Below, piece after piece: positions 34,491 through 41,775 of a DNA stretch of 64,000 nt. The notes below the pieces were generated by a model, which did no database searches, was not told the origin of the DNA, and was given only the letters and a program-made list of their open reading frames with translations. Positions within the stretch are counted from its first letter, which is position 1, and each line of letters opens with the position of its first letter. Both the position numbers and the translations under genes were made by a program. Source of the DNA: CBDBIK01 sp965206145 (GTDB taxonomy: Bacteria; Pseudomonadota; Alphaproteobacteria; TMED109); contig CBDBIK010000005.1 of assembly GCA_965206145.1 (NCBI GenBank), positions 62,001 through 126,000 of the forward strand. The letters run 5' to 3'.

Positions 34491-35552
34491 TCAACGAATA
34501 GCCTCCATAATCGCCTTCCCCACATCTGCAGTGGTAGCGTTGCCGCCCAAGTCGGGAGTGCGCGGACCTCCATTTGCCAGCACCTCCTCGATGGCGGCGA
34601 CAATAGCGGTAGCGGCTTCCATGTGCCCAAAATGCTCCAGCATCATCGCTCCTGACCAAATTTGACCGATCGGGTTGGCAATCTCCTTCCCCGCGATATC
34701 GGGAGCAGATCCATGCACAGGCTCAAACATGGAAGGACCGCTGCGCTCTGGGTTGAGGTTGGCTGAGGGCGCAATCCCGATCGTTCCAGCAACCGCCGGG
34801 CCGAGATCAGAGAGGATGTCTCCGAAAAGATTGCTCGCGACCACGACATCGAACCAATCAGGATGCAACACGAAATGAGCTGCGAGAATATCCACGTGGT
34901 AGCGCGAGGTACGCATGTCAGGGTAGCGGGCCGAAATTTCCTCGAAACGCTCGTCCCAGTAGGGCATCGTGTGGACGATTCCGTTCGATTTCGTGCATGA
35001 GGTGATGTGCCGCTCCTTGCGAGTGCCGGCGAATTCAAACGCCCATGTAAGGATCCGGTCCACGCCGCGACGAGTGAAAATGCTCTCCTGCATCGCCATT
35101 TCGTTCTCAGTGCCCTCGTACAACCGTCCACCAACCTCCGAGTACTCGCCTTCGTTGTTCTCCCTAACGACGACGAAATCGATGTCCTCGGGACCCCGAT
35201 CGCGGAGCGGGGAAAGCATGCCCTCCATCACGCGCACCGGACGAAGGTTCACGTATTGGCCGAAGCGTCTTCGAATCGGAATGAGAAGACCCCACAAGGA
35301 CACATGATCGGGGACACCCGGGAAGCCCACGGCACCCAGGAAAATCGCATCGTGCTCAGCGAGACGGTCGAGACCGTCCCCCGGCATCATTGCGCCTGTA
35401 TTTTTGTAGGTCTCGCAACTCCAGGGAAAATGCTCCCAGGAAATACTGATTCCATAGAGGCCCGCTGCTTTCTCAACAGCCCGGATTCCCTCGGGAACCA
35501 CTTCTTTTCCAATTCCATCACCGGGAAGGGCAGCGATGCTGTATTGGTTCAT
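34491..35552 (-). CDS. Tartrate/D-malate dehydrogenase (isocitrate/isopropylmalate DH family)
   Basis: 353 residues from ATG 35552, preceded by GGAAGGGA (ATG 35576 has none). It is an NAD-dependent oxidative decarboxylase of the beta-decarboxylating dehydrogenase family. Visible are 'IAALPGDGIGKEVVPEGIRA', the substrate-binding 'LRPVRVMEGMLSPL' region, 'DFVVVRENNEGEYSEVGGRL', the catalytic Lys in 'TSCTKSNGIVHTMPYWDE', 'DVVVASNLFGDILSDLGPAV' (metal-binding Asp) and 'FEPVHGSAPDIAGKEIANPI'. The 'ENNEGEYSEVGGR' motif favours the tartrate/malate (TTUC/DmlA) subgroup over LeuB. It is the last gene of the minus-strand cluster with the gamma-carbonic anhydrase. Confidence 0.85.
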   Translation of the reverse strand: MNQYSIAALPGDGIGKEVVPEGIRAVEKAAGLYGISISWEHFPWSCETYKNTGAMMPGDGLDRLAEHDAIFLGAVGFPGVPDHVSLWGLLIPIRRRFGQYVNLRPVRVMEGMLSPLRDRGPEDIDFVVVRENNEGEYSEVGGRLYEGTENEMAMQESIFTRRGVDRILTWAFEFAGTRKERHITSCTKSNGIVHTMPYWDERFEEISARYPDMRTSRYHVDILAAHFVLHPDWFDVVVASNLFGDILSDLGPAVAGTIGIAPSANLNPERSGPSMFEPVHGSAPDIAGKEIANPIGQIWSGAMMLEHFGHMEAATAIVAAIEEVLANGGPRTPDLGGNATTADVGKAIMEAIR

Positions 35553-35576
35553 AGAATTTCCCTTCCGTTCTCTCAA

Positions 35577-35726
35577 TCAGCTGGCAGTGAGCCAAACCAC
35601 CGCTCCAAAGACCACGGCGGCTACGGCGAACGCAAGAAGTATCCTACGAGTTCCTCGGACAAGGGAAGGCCAGAATATGCGAAGAAGCAGGACCGCAAGA
35701 ATTCCAACAGCAATTTTGATCAACAT
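35577..35726 (-). CDS. 49-residue membrane protein
   Basis: ATG 35726 to TGA 35577 encodes 49 residues: 'MLIKIAVGILAVLLLRIFWP', a short basic loop (SLVRGTRR), then a second hydrophobic helix 'ILLAFAVAAVVFGAVVWLTA'. Two membrane segments separated by a positively charged turn predict a small inner-membrane hairpin. The start overlaps the end of the gamma-carbonic anhydrase gene by 7 bases and the stop is 24 bases before the dehydrogenase, so it is probably co-translated. No family is recognised. Confidence 0.6.
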   Translation of the reverse strand: MLIKIAVGILAVLLLRIFWPSLVRGTRRILLAFAVAAVVFGAVVWLTAS

Positions 35727-36817
35727 TGCCTATCCGCCTTAAGGTAATCACGGGCGTACCGTTCGTAGACCTCCTTACCCATGCGGAAGTATTCCACCTC
35801 CTCAGGGCGTACCTTGCGGAACTCCATGGCCGGACGGCCCGCCCAGATGTACCCCGATTTGACGACGGTTCCGGGCTCCACAAGGGCACGCGCACCGACA
35901 AAAGCATCGTTCTCAACGATCGCTCCGTCCATAACCGTGGCACCCATGCCAATTAAACAACGATGCCCGACGGTGCAGGCTCCAAGGCAGACGTTGTGGC
36001 CGACTGTAACGTCCTCTCCAATCGAAAGAGAGGCACCGGAAAGTCCGGTGTCAAGGATGGAGTTATCTTGGACATTCGTCCGTGCTCCTACCTCGATTCG
36101 AGATCGCCGAGCGTGAACCACGGCAGCAAACCAGACACTCGATCCTTCCCCGAGTAGCACGTCACCCGAGACGGCGGCCGTGGGGGCAATGTAAGTACCT
36201 TCGGAAGCAGATGGGACCTTGCCCTTTGCAACGTGCAAAACCCCCTCGGTGCCGGACCGATAAGGGGCCTGGACGAGAAGCGGCAGGAGATCATTGCTGG
36301 GCATGGTAACTGGAGAGCTACTTCCTTGGCAGAGATGAACGCGAAGCATTTCGATCTCTCCCGGTTCGAGAGGACGAACGGGGCGGGCAGGACTTCCCTC
36401 GTGCAACCATCCGCCCTGCATGGTCTTCCCGGGAGGGACAAGCGAGCCTGCGCCAATAACGGCATTTTCACCCACTTCGGAGCGATCCATGACAACGGCG
36501 GCGTCCCCTACGACAACACCCGCGGCAAGCGTGCAGGCATGGACGAGGGCATAGCGTCCAACAAAAACTCCGTCGCCAATGAAGGAGCCATGGTCTTTGT
36601 CAGCGATATGGACCGTGGAGCGGGCACCGAACCAGCACCCCTCGCCGACGACTATGCGTTCGCCATCAGCTCGCAGAACGGAATAATCGCCGAAATTGCA
36701 TCCGGAACCAATCGTGGTGCGACCAATAACGGCAACCTCTCGCCCGTACTCGGTACTCTCGGAAACGGTGGGACAGAAATTCAGATAAGGCAGAAGTAAC
36801 GGGGTTCTAGCAGCCAT
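35720..36817 (-). CDS. Tandem gamma-carbonic anhydrase-like protein with complementary half-sites
   Basis: 365 residues, about twice the usual length (170-200). It consists of two left-handed beta-helix domains: A, residues about 20-155, and B, about 205-365. By hand alignment to YrdA/Cam-type enzymes (Cam numbering), domain A keeps Arg59 (R49), Asp61 (D51), His81 (H70) and His122 (H93) but has Arg (R88) for His117 and Gly for Gln75. Domain B keeps Gln75 (Q250) and His117 (H274) but has His, Arg, Asp and Gly (H235, R237, D256, G279) at the other four. Known trimeric enzymes bind zinc with His81 and His122 of one subunit and His117 of the next, so a functional site could form between A and B. 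The substrate is unknown; related PaaY proteins act as thioesterases. No clear ribosome binding site is seen. Confidence 0.8.
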   Translation of the reverse strand: MAARTPLLLPYLNFCPTVSESTEYGREVAVIGRTTIGSGCNFGDYSVLRADGERIVVGEGCWFGARSTVHIADKDHGSFIGDGVFVGRYALVHACTLAAGVVVGDAAVVMDRSEVGENAVIGAGSLVPPGKTMQGGWLHEGSPARPVRPLEPGEIEMLRVHLCQGSSSPVTMPSNDLLPLLVQAPYRSGTEGVLHVAKGKVPSASEGTYIAPTAAVSGDVLLGEGSSVWFAAVVHARRSRIEVGARTNVQDNSILDTGLSGASLSIGEDVTVGHNVCLGACTVGHRCLIGMGATVMDGAIVENDAFVGARALVEPGTVVKSGYIWAGRPAMEFRKVRPEEVEYFRMGKEVYERYARDYLKADRQC

Positions 36818-36856
36818 GGCATTGAATAATAATTGAGAATCTGACGCTACCGGCTC

Positions 36857-37636
36857 TTACCCCCTGCCGGCCATGGTCACGCCACCATCTATCACGATCG
36901 CCTGCCCGGTGACAAAAGCGCCGGCATCAGCAGCGAGCATGACCGCTACCCCCGCCACTTCATCGGGCTGGCCAATTCTACCCAAGGGGGCATTCGACTC
37001 GACGTGCGCAAGCACATCCTGGTCTTCCCACAGAGCGCGAGCAAAATCGGTCTTGATGATTCCAGGACAGAGCGCGTTCACCCGGACGTTGTGTTGCCCT
37101 CCCTCGATGGCGAGGCTCCGCACGAGGCCAAGGTCGGCCGCCTTAGAGATCCCATAGGCACCGAGGTTGGGCATCCCTTGGAAGGCTGCAATCGATGAGA
37201 TGACGATGATCGATCCCCCCCCTGCCTTCGCGATCTCGGGCATCGCCACCTGGCTGAGCCAGAGGTTGGAGCGGACGTTGTTGTTCATAATTTTTTCATA
37301 GGCATCGTCGGGAATCTCGAGCAGCGGCCCGTGGTACGGGTTAGAAGCCGCGTTGCAGACGAGGATGTCGAGTTTTCCAAACTCGCGTGTTGCGGCCTCG
37401 ATCAGAGCGTTGCATTGATCTCGATCCGAGATGTTGCAGGGCTGAACGAAAGTCTTTCCTCCCGCCTTCGTGATTGCCTCGGCAACCTCCTTGCAGGCTT
37501 CCTTCTTCCGAGAGGAGATAACAACGGCTGCTCCCGCCTCGGCGAAGCGTTCAGCGATGGCACGGCCAATACCTCGGCTGGATCCTGTAATGGCCGCAAC
37601 ACAACCAGTGAGATCGAAAAGTTTTTGTTCGCCCAT
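36857..37636 (-). CDS. Short-chain dehydrogenase/reductase (SDR)
   Basis: 259 residues from ATG 37636 (GGAGAGG 11 bases upstream; the frame is open to 37681). It is an NAD(P)-dependent oxidoreductase of the classical SDR type: 'VAAITGSSRGIGRAIAERFA' (cofactor TGxxxGxG), 'LDILVCNAASNPYH' (NAG-like motif), 'GSIIVISSIAAFQGMPNLGA' with catalytic Ser, 'YGISKAADLGLVRSLA' (YxxxK) and 'VNALCPGIIKTDF'. The C-terminus 'FVTGQAIVIDGGVTMAGRG' is typical of alcohol or 3-oxoacyl reductases (DHRS4-like). It is 39 bases upstream of the gamma-carbonic anhydrase gene and may head that operon. Substrate not determined. Confidence 0.85.
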   Translation of the reverse strand: MGEQKLFDLTGCVAAITGSSRGIGRAIAERFAEAGAAVVISSRKKEACKEVAEAITKAGGKTFVQPCNISDRDQCNALIEAATREFGKLDILVCNAASNPYHGPLLEIPDDAYEKIMNNNVRSNLWLSQVAMPEIAKAGGGSIIVISSIAAFQGMPNLGAYGISKAADLGLVRSLAIEGGQHNVRVNALCPGIIKTDFARALWEDQDVLAHVESNAPLGRIGQPDEVAGVAVMLAADAGAFVTGQAIVIDGGVTMAGRG

Positions 37637-37755
37637 TTTCCGGAAAGCCTCTCCGTGTGTAGCCCGAGACAGACACTCCACGGTCGGGTCGTGGACGATA
37701 AGATTGGCGAATTATATACGCTTCTAGCCAAGCAATTCCAGAATTCGGTTCCGTC

Positions 37756-38502
37756 GTGCCCGCCGCTTCTCACCCTGCCGTCGAAGCTCACAATCTCGTC
37801 AAGCGCTTTGACGGTACATGCGCGGTCGACGGAATCTCTTTTTCCGTCCGTCGTGGCACCACTTTTGGCCTTCTTGGCATTAATGGAGCCGGAAAAACTA
37901 CCACCCTCATGATGTTGCTGGGGCTTCTTCGCCCCGATGGCGGCGTTGCCCGTGTGCTTGGCATCGACATGGCTCGGGACCGCTACCGTGTTCTCCCACG
38001 AGCGAACTTTTCTTCCCCCTACGTGGAACTTCCCCACCGGCTCACGCCCCGTGAGAATCTTCGCGTCTACGGTGAAATTTATGGTGTGCGCAATATCCGT
38101 GAGCGCGTTGAGAAAATCGCCTCTGAACTTGAGTTCGAAGATTTCCTCGATCGCCCGCTTGGAAAACTCAGCACGGGGCAGAAGGCCCGGGTCGGTCTTG
38201 CCAAGGCACTTGTCAACGAACCGGAGATCCTGTTTCTAGACGAGCCAACCGCATCCCTTGACCCTGAACGTGCTGCCTGGATGCGGGACTATCTTCTTGA
38301 TTACCAGCGCCGTACCGGTGCCACGCTCGTACTCGCCTCGCACAACATGCCGGAGGTTGAGCGTATGTGCGGTGCAGTCGTGATTCTCAGCCAAGGATGC
38401 ATCATCAGCCAGGGTACGCCTGACGAACTCCGCAAGCGCCATGGTGCCGAAAGCCTCGAGGACGTTTTTCTCGATATTGCTCGCAAGGGGAAGCGCCCTT
38501 GA
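37756..38502 (+). CDS. ABC-2 type exporter ATPase
   Basis: 248 residues from GTG 37756. Walker A 'GLLGINGAGKTTTLMMLLGL' (near residue 40), Q-loop region, signature 'LGKLSTGQKARVGLAKALVN' (STGQK variant of LSGGQ), Walker B 'PEILFLDEPTASLDP' and H-loop 'LVLASHN' are all present. The 'TGQKARVGLAKAL' form is typical of ABC-2 exporters. It overlaps the permease gene by 4 bases and heads a five-gene plus-strand operon ending in two copper chaperones, so a role in copper export or oxidase assembly is possible but unproven. Confidence 0.88.
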   Translation: MPAASHPAVEAHNLVKRFDGTCAVDGISFSVRRGTTFGLLGINGAGKTTTLMMLLGLLRPDGGVARVLGIDMARDRYRVLPRANFSSPYVELPHRLTPRENLRVYGEIYGVRNIRERVEKIASELEFEDFLDRPLGKLSTGQKARVGLAKALVNEPEILFLDEPTASLDPERAAWMRDYLLDYQRRTGATLVLASHNMPEVERMCGAVVILSQGCIISQGTPDELRKRHGAESLEDVFLDIARKGKRP

Positions 38503-39296
38503 TTTCTTCCCTGTTTCGCGTTCGCGCCATGGTCCGGCGTCACCTTTATCTCTACGCCCGTTCATGGATTCGCGTACTCGAACTCGTCTATTGGCCAAGC
38601 GTGAACATGCTCGTGTGGGGCTTTATGCAGGAGTTTCTGCGTAGCAACGATAACCCTGCTGTCCACGTTGCCGGGGTTCTCGTCGCCGCCGTGCTGCTGT
38701 GGGATGTTCTTTTTCGGAGCCAGCTTGGGGTCTCGTTGGGATTCATTGAGGAGCTCTGGGCGCGTAATTTGGGTCACCTCGCCATGAGCCCGCTTCGCCC
38801 GCTTGAACACGTTCTTGCGTTGCTCACTACTAGTTTGCTCCGCACCTTTATCGGTGTGGGTGGTGCCTGCCTCCTTGCCGTGTTGTTCTTCGGGTTCGAT
38901 ATCGGTCGGCTCGGGATAGGCCTCGGACTTTTCTTCGCCAACCTTGCCGTCATGGGTTGGGGATTGGGGCTCGTTGTCTGTGCGATCCTGCTTCGCTGGG
39001 GGCTCGCCGCCGAGACCCTCGCCTGGGCTGCACTCTTCGTCGTGCAGCCGATTTGCGGCGTGTTTTACCCTGTAAGCATTCTTCCTGACTGGCTTGAGCC
39101 CATTGCGATGGTATTTCCCGCAACCCACATCTTTGAGGGCATGCGTCTCGTACTCTCCGAGGGACACTTGGACATGAGCCTTCTTGCCAAGGCTGCCGCT
39201 CTCAATGTTGTCTTTGCCGTTGCTGGTGTCGTCTCTTTCCTGGGTGCTTACTCCGTCGTGCGCCGCCGGGGTCTGCTCTTGGGGACAGGCGAGTGA
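38499..39296 (+). CDS. ABC-2 type exporter permease
   Basis: 265 residues from TTG 38499 (TTGA overlap with the ATPase stop; ATG 38529 is an alternative). About six membrane helices are visible, for example 'HVAGVLVAAVLLWDVLFRSQ', 'LGIGLGLFFANLAVMGWGLG' and 'AWAALFVVQPICGVFYPVSI', the last being the conserved ABC-2 'PxxGVFYPVSxLP' segment before 'PATHIFEGMR'. It pairs with the preceding ATPase. Confidence 0.85.
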   Translation: MISSLFRVRAMVRRHLYLYARSWIRVLELVYWPSVNMLVWGFMQEFLRSNDNPAVHVAGVLVAAVLLWDVLFRSQLGVSLGFIEELWARNLGHLAMSPLRPLEHVLALLTTSLLRTFIGVGGACLLAVLFFGFDIGRLGIGLGLFFANLAVMGWGLGLVVCAILLRWGLAAETLAWAALFVVQPICGVFYPVSILPDWLEPIAMVFPATHIFEGMRLVLSEGHLDMSLLAKAAALNVVFAVAGVVSFLGAYSVVRRRGLLLGTGE

Positions 39297-39934
39297 AAGC
39301 TCTGACCACCTTCTGGTGGGTCCGCCACGCTCCCGTCGTTGGATATGACGGCCGCCGCTACGGTTCCCTCGACGTGGACTGTGACGTATCCGATGAAGTT
39401 TCCTTCCGGACACTTCGCTCCCTCCTTCCTGATTCTGCCGTCATCGCCACCAGCGGCCTGCTTCGCGCCTGCAAGACGGCCGATACCATCATCGCGCAGG
39501 GCCTTCACCCCCTTGAGCGTCTTGCTGATTCTGACCTTGGCGAACAGAATTTCGGGGAATGGCAGGGTCTTTCCCACCAAGAGGTGCACCTCGCCACCTG
39601 CGCGGCGGACGCTCGCCACCCCCATTGGGTCGTTGCGCCCGACCACGTGCCGCCCGGAGGAGAGAGTTTCATGGAGATGGCTGATCGTGTAGTGCAGGCC
39701 AGTGACCGCCTTCTCCGTGACCACACAGGGCATGACGTGGTTGTCGTCTCCCATGGCGGTCCTATCCGCGCCATTTGCGCACGTGATCCTGGCTGGAACC
39801 TGGAACGCGCCCTTGCCCTACACATTCAAAATCTCTCCGTTACGCGGATTGAGGGAAGTATGGATACGAACAACGTTTCCTCCTGGAAGGTGGATTGGAC
39901 AGGGCGTACGGGAAAAGACAGGAATTCTGCCTGA
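39293..39934 (+). CDS. Histidine phosphatase family protein
   Basis: 213 residues from GTG 39293 (GTGA overlap with the permease). The catalytic 'WWVRHAPV' (RH motif with phospho-acceptor His), 'ATSGLLRACKTADTI', 'LGEQNFGEWQGLSHQE' and 'VVVVSHGGPIRAICA' (second catalytic His) are intact. The family includes phosphoglycerate mutase-like and cobalamin/nucleotide phosphatases; substrate unknown. The C-terminal 'WKVDWTGRTGKDRNSA' is unlike common subfamilies. It is co-translated with a transporter and copper chaperones. Confidence 0.85.
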   Translation: MKALTTFWWVRHAPVVGYDGRRYGSLDVDCDVSDEVSFRTLRSLLPDSAVIATSGLLRACKTADTIIAQGLHPLERLADSDLGEQNFGEWQGLSHQEVHLATCAADARHPHWVVAPDHVPPGGESFMEMADRVVQASDRLLRDHTGHDVVVVSHGGPIRAICARDPGWNLERALALHIQNLSVTRIEGSMDTNNVSSWKVDWTGRTGKDRNSA

Positions 39935-39935
39935 G

Positions 39936-40535
39936 ATGTTGATCCGCCCTCCCATTCTCGCCGCCGGTGTTGCAATGTTTTTGATTGCGGGTGCCCTTGT
40001 GGTCGTGCTGTGGACAGCGCAGGCACCCGATCCCGGTACCCCTGACGTCGGTGGCCCTTTTGATCTCATGACAGCAGACGGAACACGTCTCACCGATCGA
40101 GATCTCCTTGGCCATCCCTTTCTTATTTTCTTTGGCTTCGCATCCTGCCCGGATGTTTGCCCTGCCACCCTCGCAACCGTCGCAGGTGCACTTGATTCGC
40201 TCGGTGAGGGGGCGGGCGACATAGCAGCGCTTTTTGTGACGCTTGACCCTGAGCGTGATGCGCCCGCCACTGCGGATGCCTACGCGCGGAGATTTCATCC
40301 CGCAATCCGAGGTCTCGGAGGCACGCGCGAACAAATCGCTGCTGCTGCCGCCGCCTACCGTGTGTACTACCGAAAAGTTGATCTCGAAGGTTCCGCCGCT
40401 GGGTACACTATCGACCATTCCGCCATCGTTTTTCTGATGGGCGCCGATGGAAATTACCGTCACCATTTCACCACTTCCGAGACTCCTGATGTAATCGCTG
40501 CCGCTGTGCAGGAGGAGATCGGAGACCGACTGTGA
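39936..40535 (+). CDS. SCO1/SenC copper chaperone
   Basis: 199 residues from ATG 39936, one base after the previous stop (the open frame reaches 39702 but overlaps that gene). The N-terminal membrane anchor (ILAAGVAMFLIAGALVVVLW) leads to a thioredoxin-fold domain with the copper-binding 'FFGFASCPDVCPATLATV' (CxxxC) and the distal His in 'GYTIDHSAIVFLMG'. SCO proteins deliver copper to or reduce the CuA site of cytochrome c oxidase in the periplasm. The downstream PCu(A)C gene supports that role. Confidence 0.9.
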   Translation: MLIRPPILAAGVAMFLIAGALVVVLWTAQAPDPGTPDVGGPFDLMTADGTRLTDRDLLGHPFLIFFGFASCPDVCPATLATVAGALDSLGEGAGDIAALFVTLDPERDAPATADAYARRFHPAIRGLGGTREQIAAAAAAYRVYYRKVDLEGSAAGYTIDHSAIVFLMGADGNYRHHFTTSETPDVIAAAVQEEIGDRL

Positions 40536-41005
40536 AGACAGCACACCTTACGAGTGTGGTCTTGTGCATTTTTCTGATCTCTACGAGCCCTCTCACGTCT
40601 CGGGCAGACGATTTTCTTGAAGTGCATGGGGTTTGGGCGCGGGCGACTGTCGAGGGGATGAGGATCTCAGGCGCATTTCTCAAGCTTTTCAATTCCGGGT
40701 CATACGATGTTCGGCTCGTCGGAGCCACAAGTGAAGTTGCCAATGCTGTCGAGATTCACGTCATGACGAAAGACGGGGAAGGGGTCATGCGGATGCGCCC
40801 GGTCGAAGGCGGGATTCTTGTACCCGCCAACTCTGAAGTCGAATTTACTCCAGGTGCGACCCACCTGATGTTGATCGGGCTTCATCGTCCCCTCGTTGCT
40901 GGCGAGAAGCTGCCCCTTTCACTTTACTTTGAGGGGGATGAGACCGTCCAGGTTGAAATCGAGGTTCGGGAGATAAACCCCGACGATATGGGCCACCATC
41001 ACTGA
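40532..41005 (+). CDS. PCu(A)C periplasmic copper chaperone
   Basis: 157 residues from GTG 40532 (GTGA overlap with the SCO gene). A signal peptide (HLTSVVLCIFLISTSPLTSRA) is followed by the DUF461/PCuAC domain. The copper ligands of the H(M)X10MX21HXM motif are visible in 'VEIHVMTKDGEGVMRMRPV' and 'TPGATHLMLIGL'. The C-terminus ends in GHHH, a possible extra metal site. It supplies copper to SCO and the CuA centre of cytochrome oxidase. Confidence 0.92.
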   Translation: MKTAHLTSVVLCIFLISTSPLTSRADDFLEVHGVWARATVEGMRISGAFLKLFNSGSYDVRLVGATSEVANAVEIHVMTKDGEGVMRMRPVEGGILVPANSEVEFTPGATHLMLIGLHRPLVAGEKLPLSLYFEGDETVQVEIEVREINPDDMGHHH

Positions 41006-41149
41006 CCTTGCAGGAACTCAACTCCATGGATCCCAAGTGGCAATTGCTGCCAAAGCTTGCTTTGCGATGCCGACTTTACTGTTTACATACGTGGAAAAAT
41101 CATATCGTGACCTATGGGGCACGTGGCGGGATACTGCCCGAAGATGTGC

Positions 41150-41758
41150 CTATGTAGCTGCTCCTCTCCCCGCAATACCGGCAAGCTCGTCTTGCAACTC
41201 CTCAATCCCCGTTCGTTTAAGCGCACTCGTCGACAGTACCTCCCGCATTGCCGCCGTGTATTCCTTAATGCTCTTTTCTGTCTCCCGCACCCTCTCGACG
41301 AGATCTGCATCTGAGAGTTTGTCCACTTTTGTTAGCACCACCTGAAACGCTACCGCCGCTGAACTCAGCAATTCCATCACCTCTGCATCGCTCCTGCCTA
41401 GACCGCGTCGTGCGTCGATCAGCAACAGTGCTCTGCGGAGCGAAGCCCGTCCCGCCAGATAGTTCCGGGCAAGTTTGGTCCAGTTCTTGATCTTCCCCTT
41501 GGATGCCTGCGCGTACCCGTAGCCCGGCAAATCCACCAGCGTGAGAACGCCGCCCACGTCGTAAAAATGGATGATCTGCGTCCGCCCTGGCGTCGATCCT
41601 GTTCGAGCCAGTTGACGGCGTCCGCACAGCGCATTCAGGAGGCTCGACTTGCCGACGTTCGAACGTCCCCCGAAACACACTTCCGGTAATCCTTGTGATG
41701 GAAGCTTCTCAATCTCAGCCACCGCGGCCTCGTGACGGGCCTCGGTTCGGAACAGCAT
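41150..41758 (-). CDS. engB: Ribosome biogenesis GTPase EngB (YihA/YsxC)
   Basis: 202 residues from ATG 41758, 17 bases after the yidC stop. GTPase needed for 50S subunit maturation. G1 'GRSNVGKSSLLNAL', G2 'STPGRTQIIHFYD', G3 'TLVDLPGYGYAQASK', G4 'LTKVDKL' and G5 'STSALKRTG' are all present. The frame is open far upstream inside yidC, so the start rests on the family N-terminus ('LFRTEARHEAAVAEIEKLPS'). A GGGGGAG stretch lies directly before the ATG. Confidence 0.93.
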   Translation of the reverse strand: MLFRTEARHEAAVAEIEKLPSQGLPEVCFGGRSNVGKSSLLNALCGRRQLARTGSTPGRTQIIHFYDVGGVLTLVDLPGYGYAQASKGKIKNWTKLARNYLAGRASLRRALLLIDARRGLGRSDAEVMELLSSAAVAFQVVLTKVDKLSDADLVERVRETEKSIKEYTAAMREVLSTSALKRTGIEELQDELAGIAGRGAAT

Positions 41759-41775
41759 CTCCCCCGGACCGGGGT

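Noticed and set aside
41006..41149. Possible RNA gene or terminator between the converging copper-chaperone and engB genes
   Set aside because: No convincing hairpin with T-run and no tRNA-like clover-leaf motifs were found here or elsewhere in the window.
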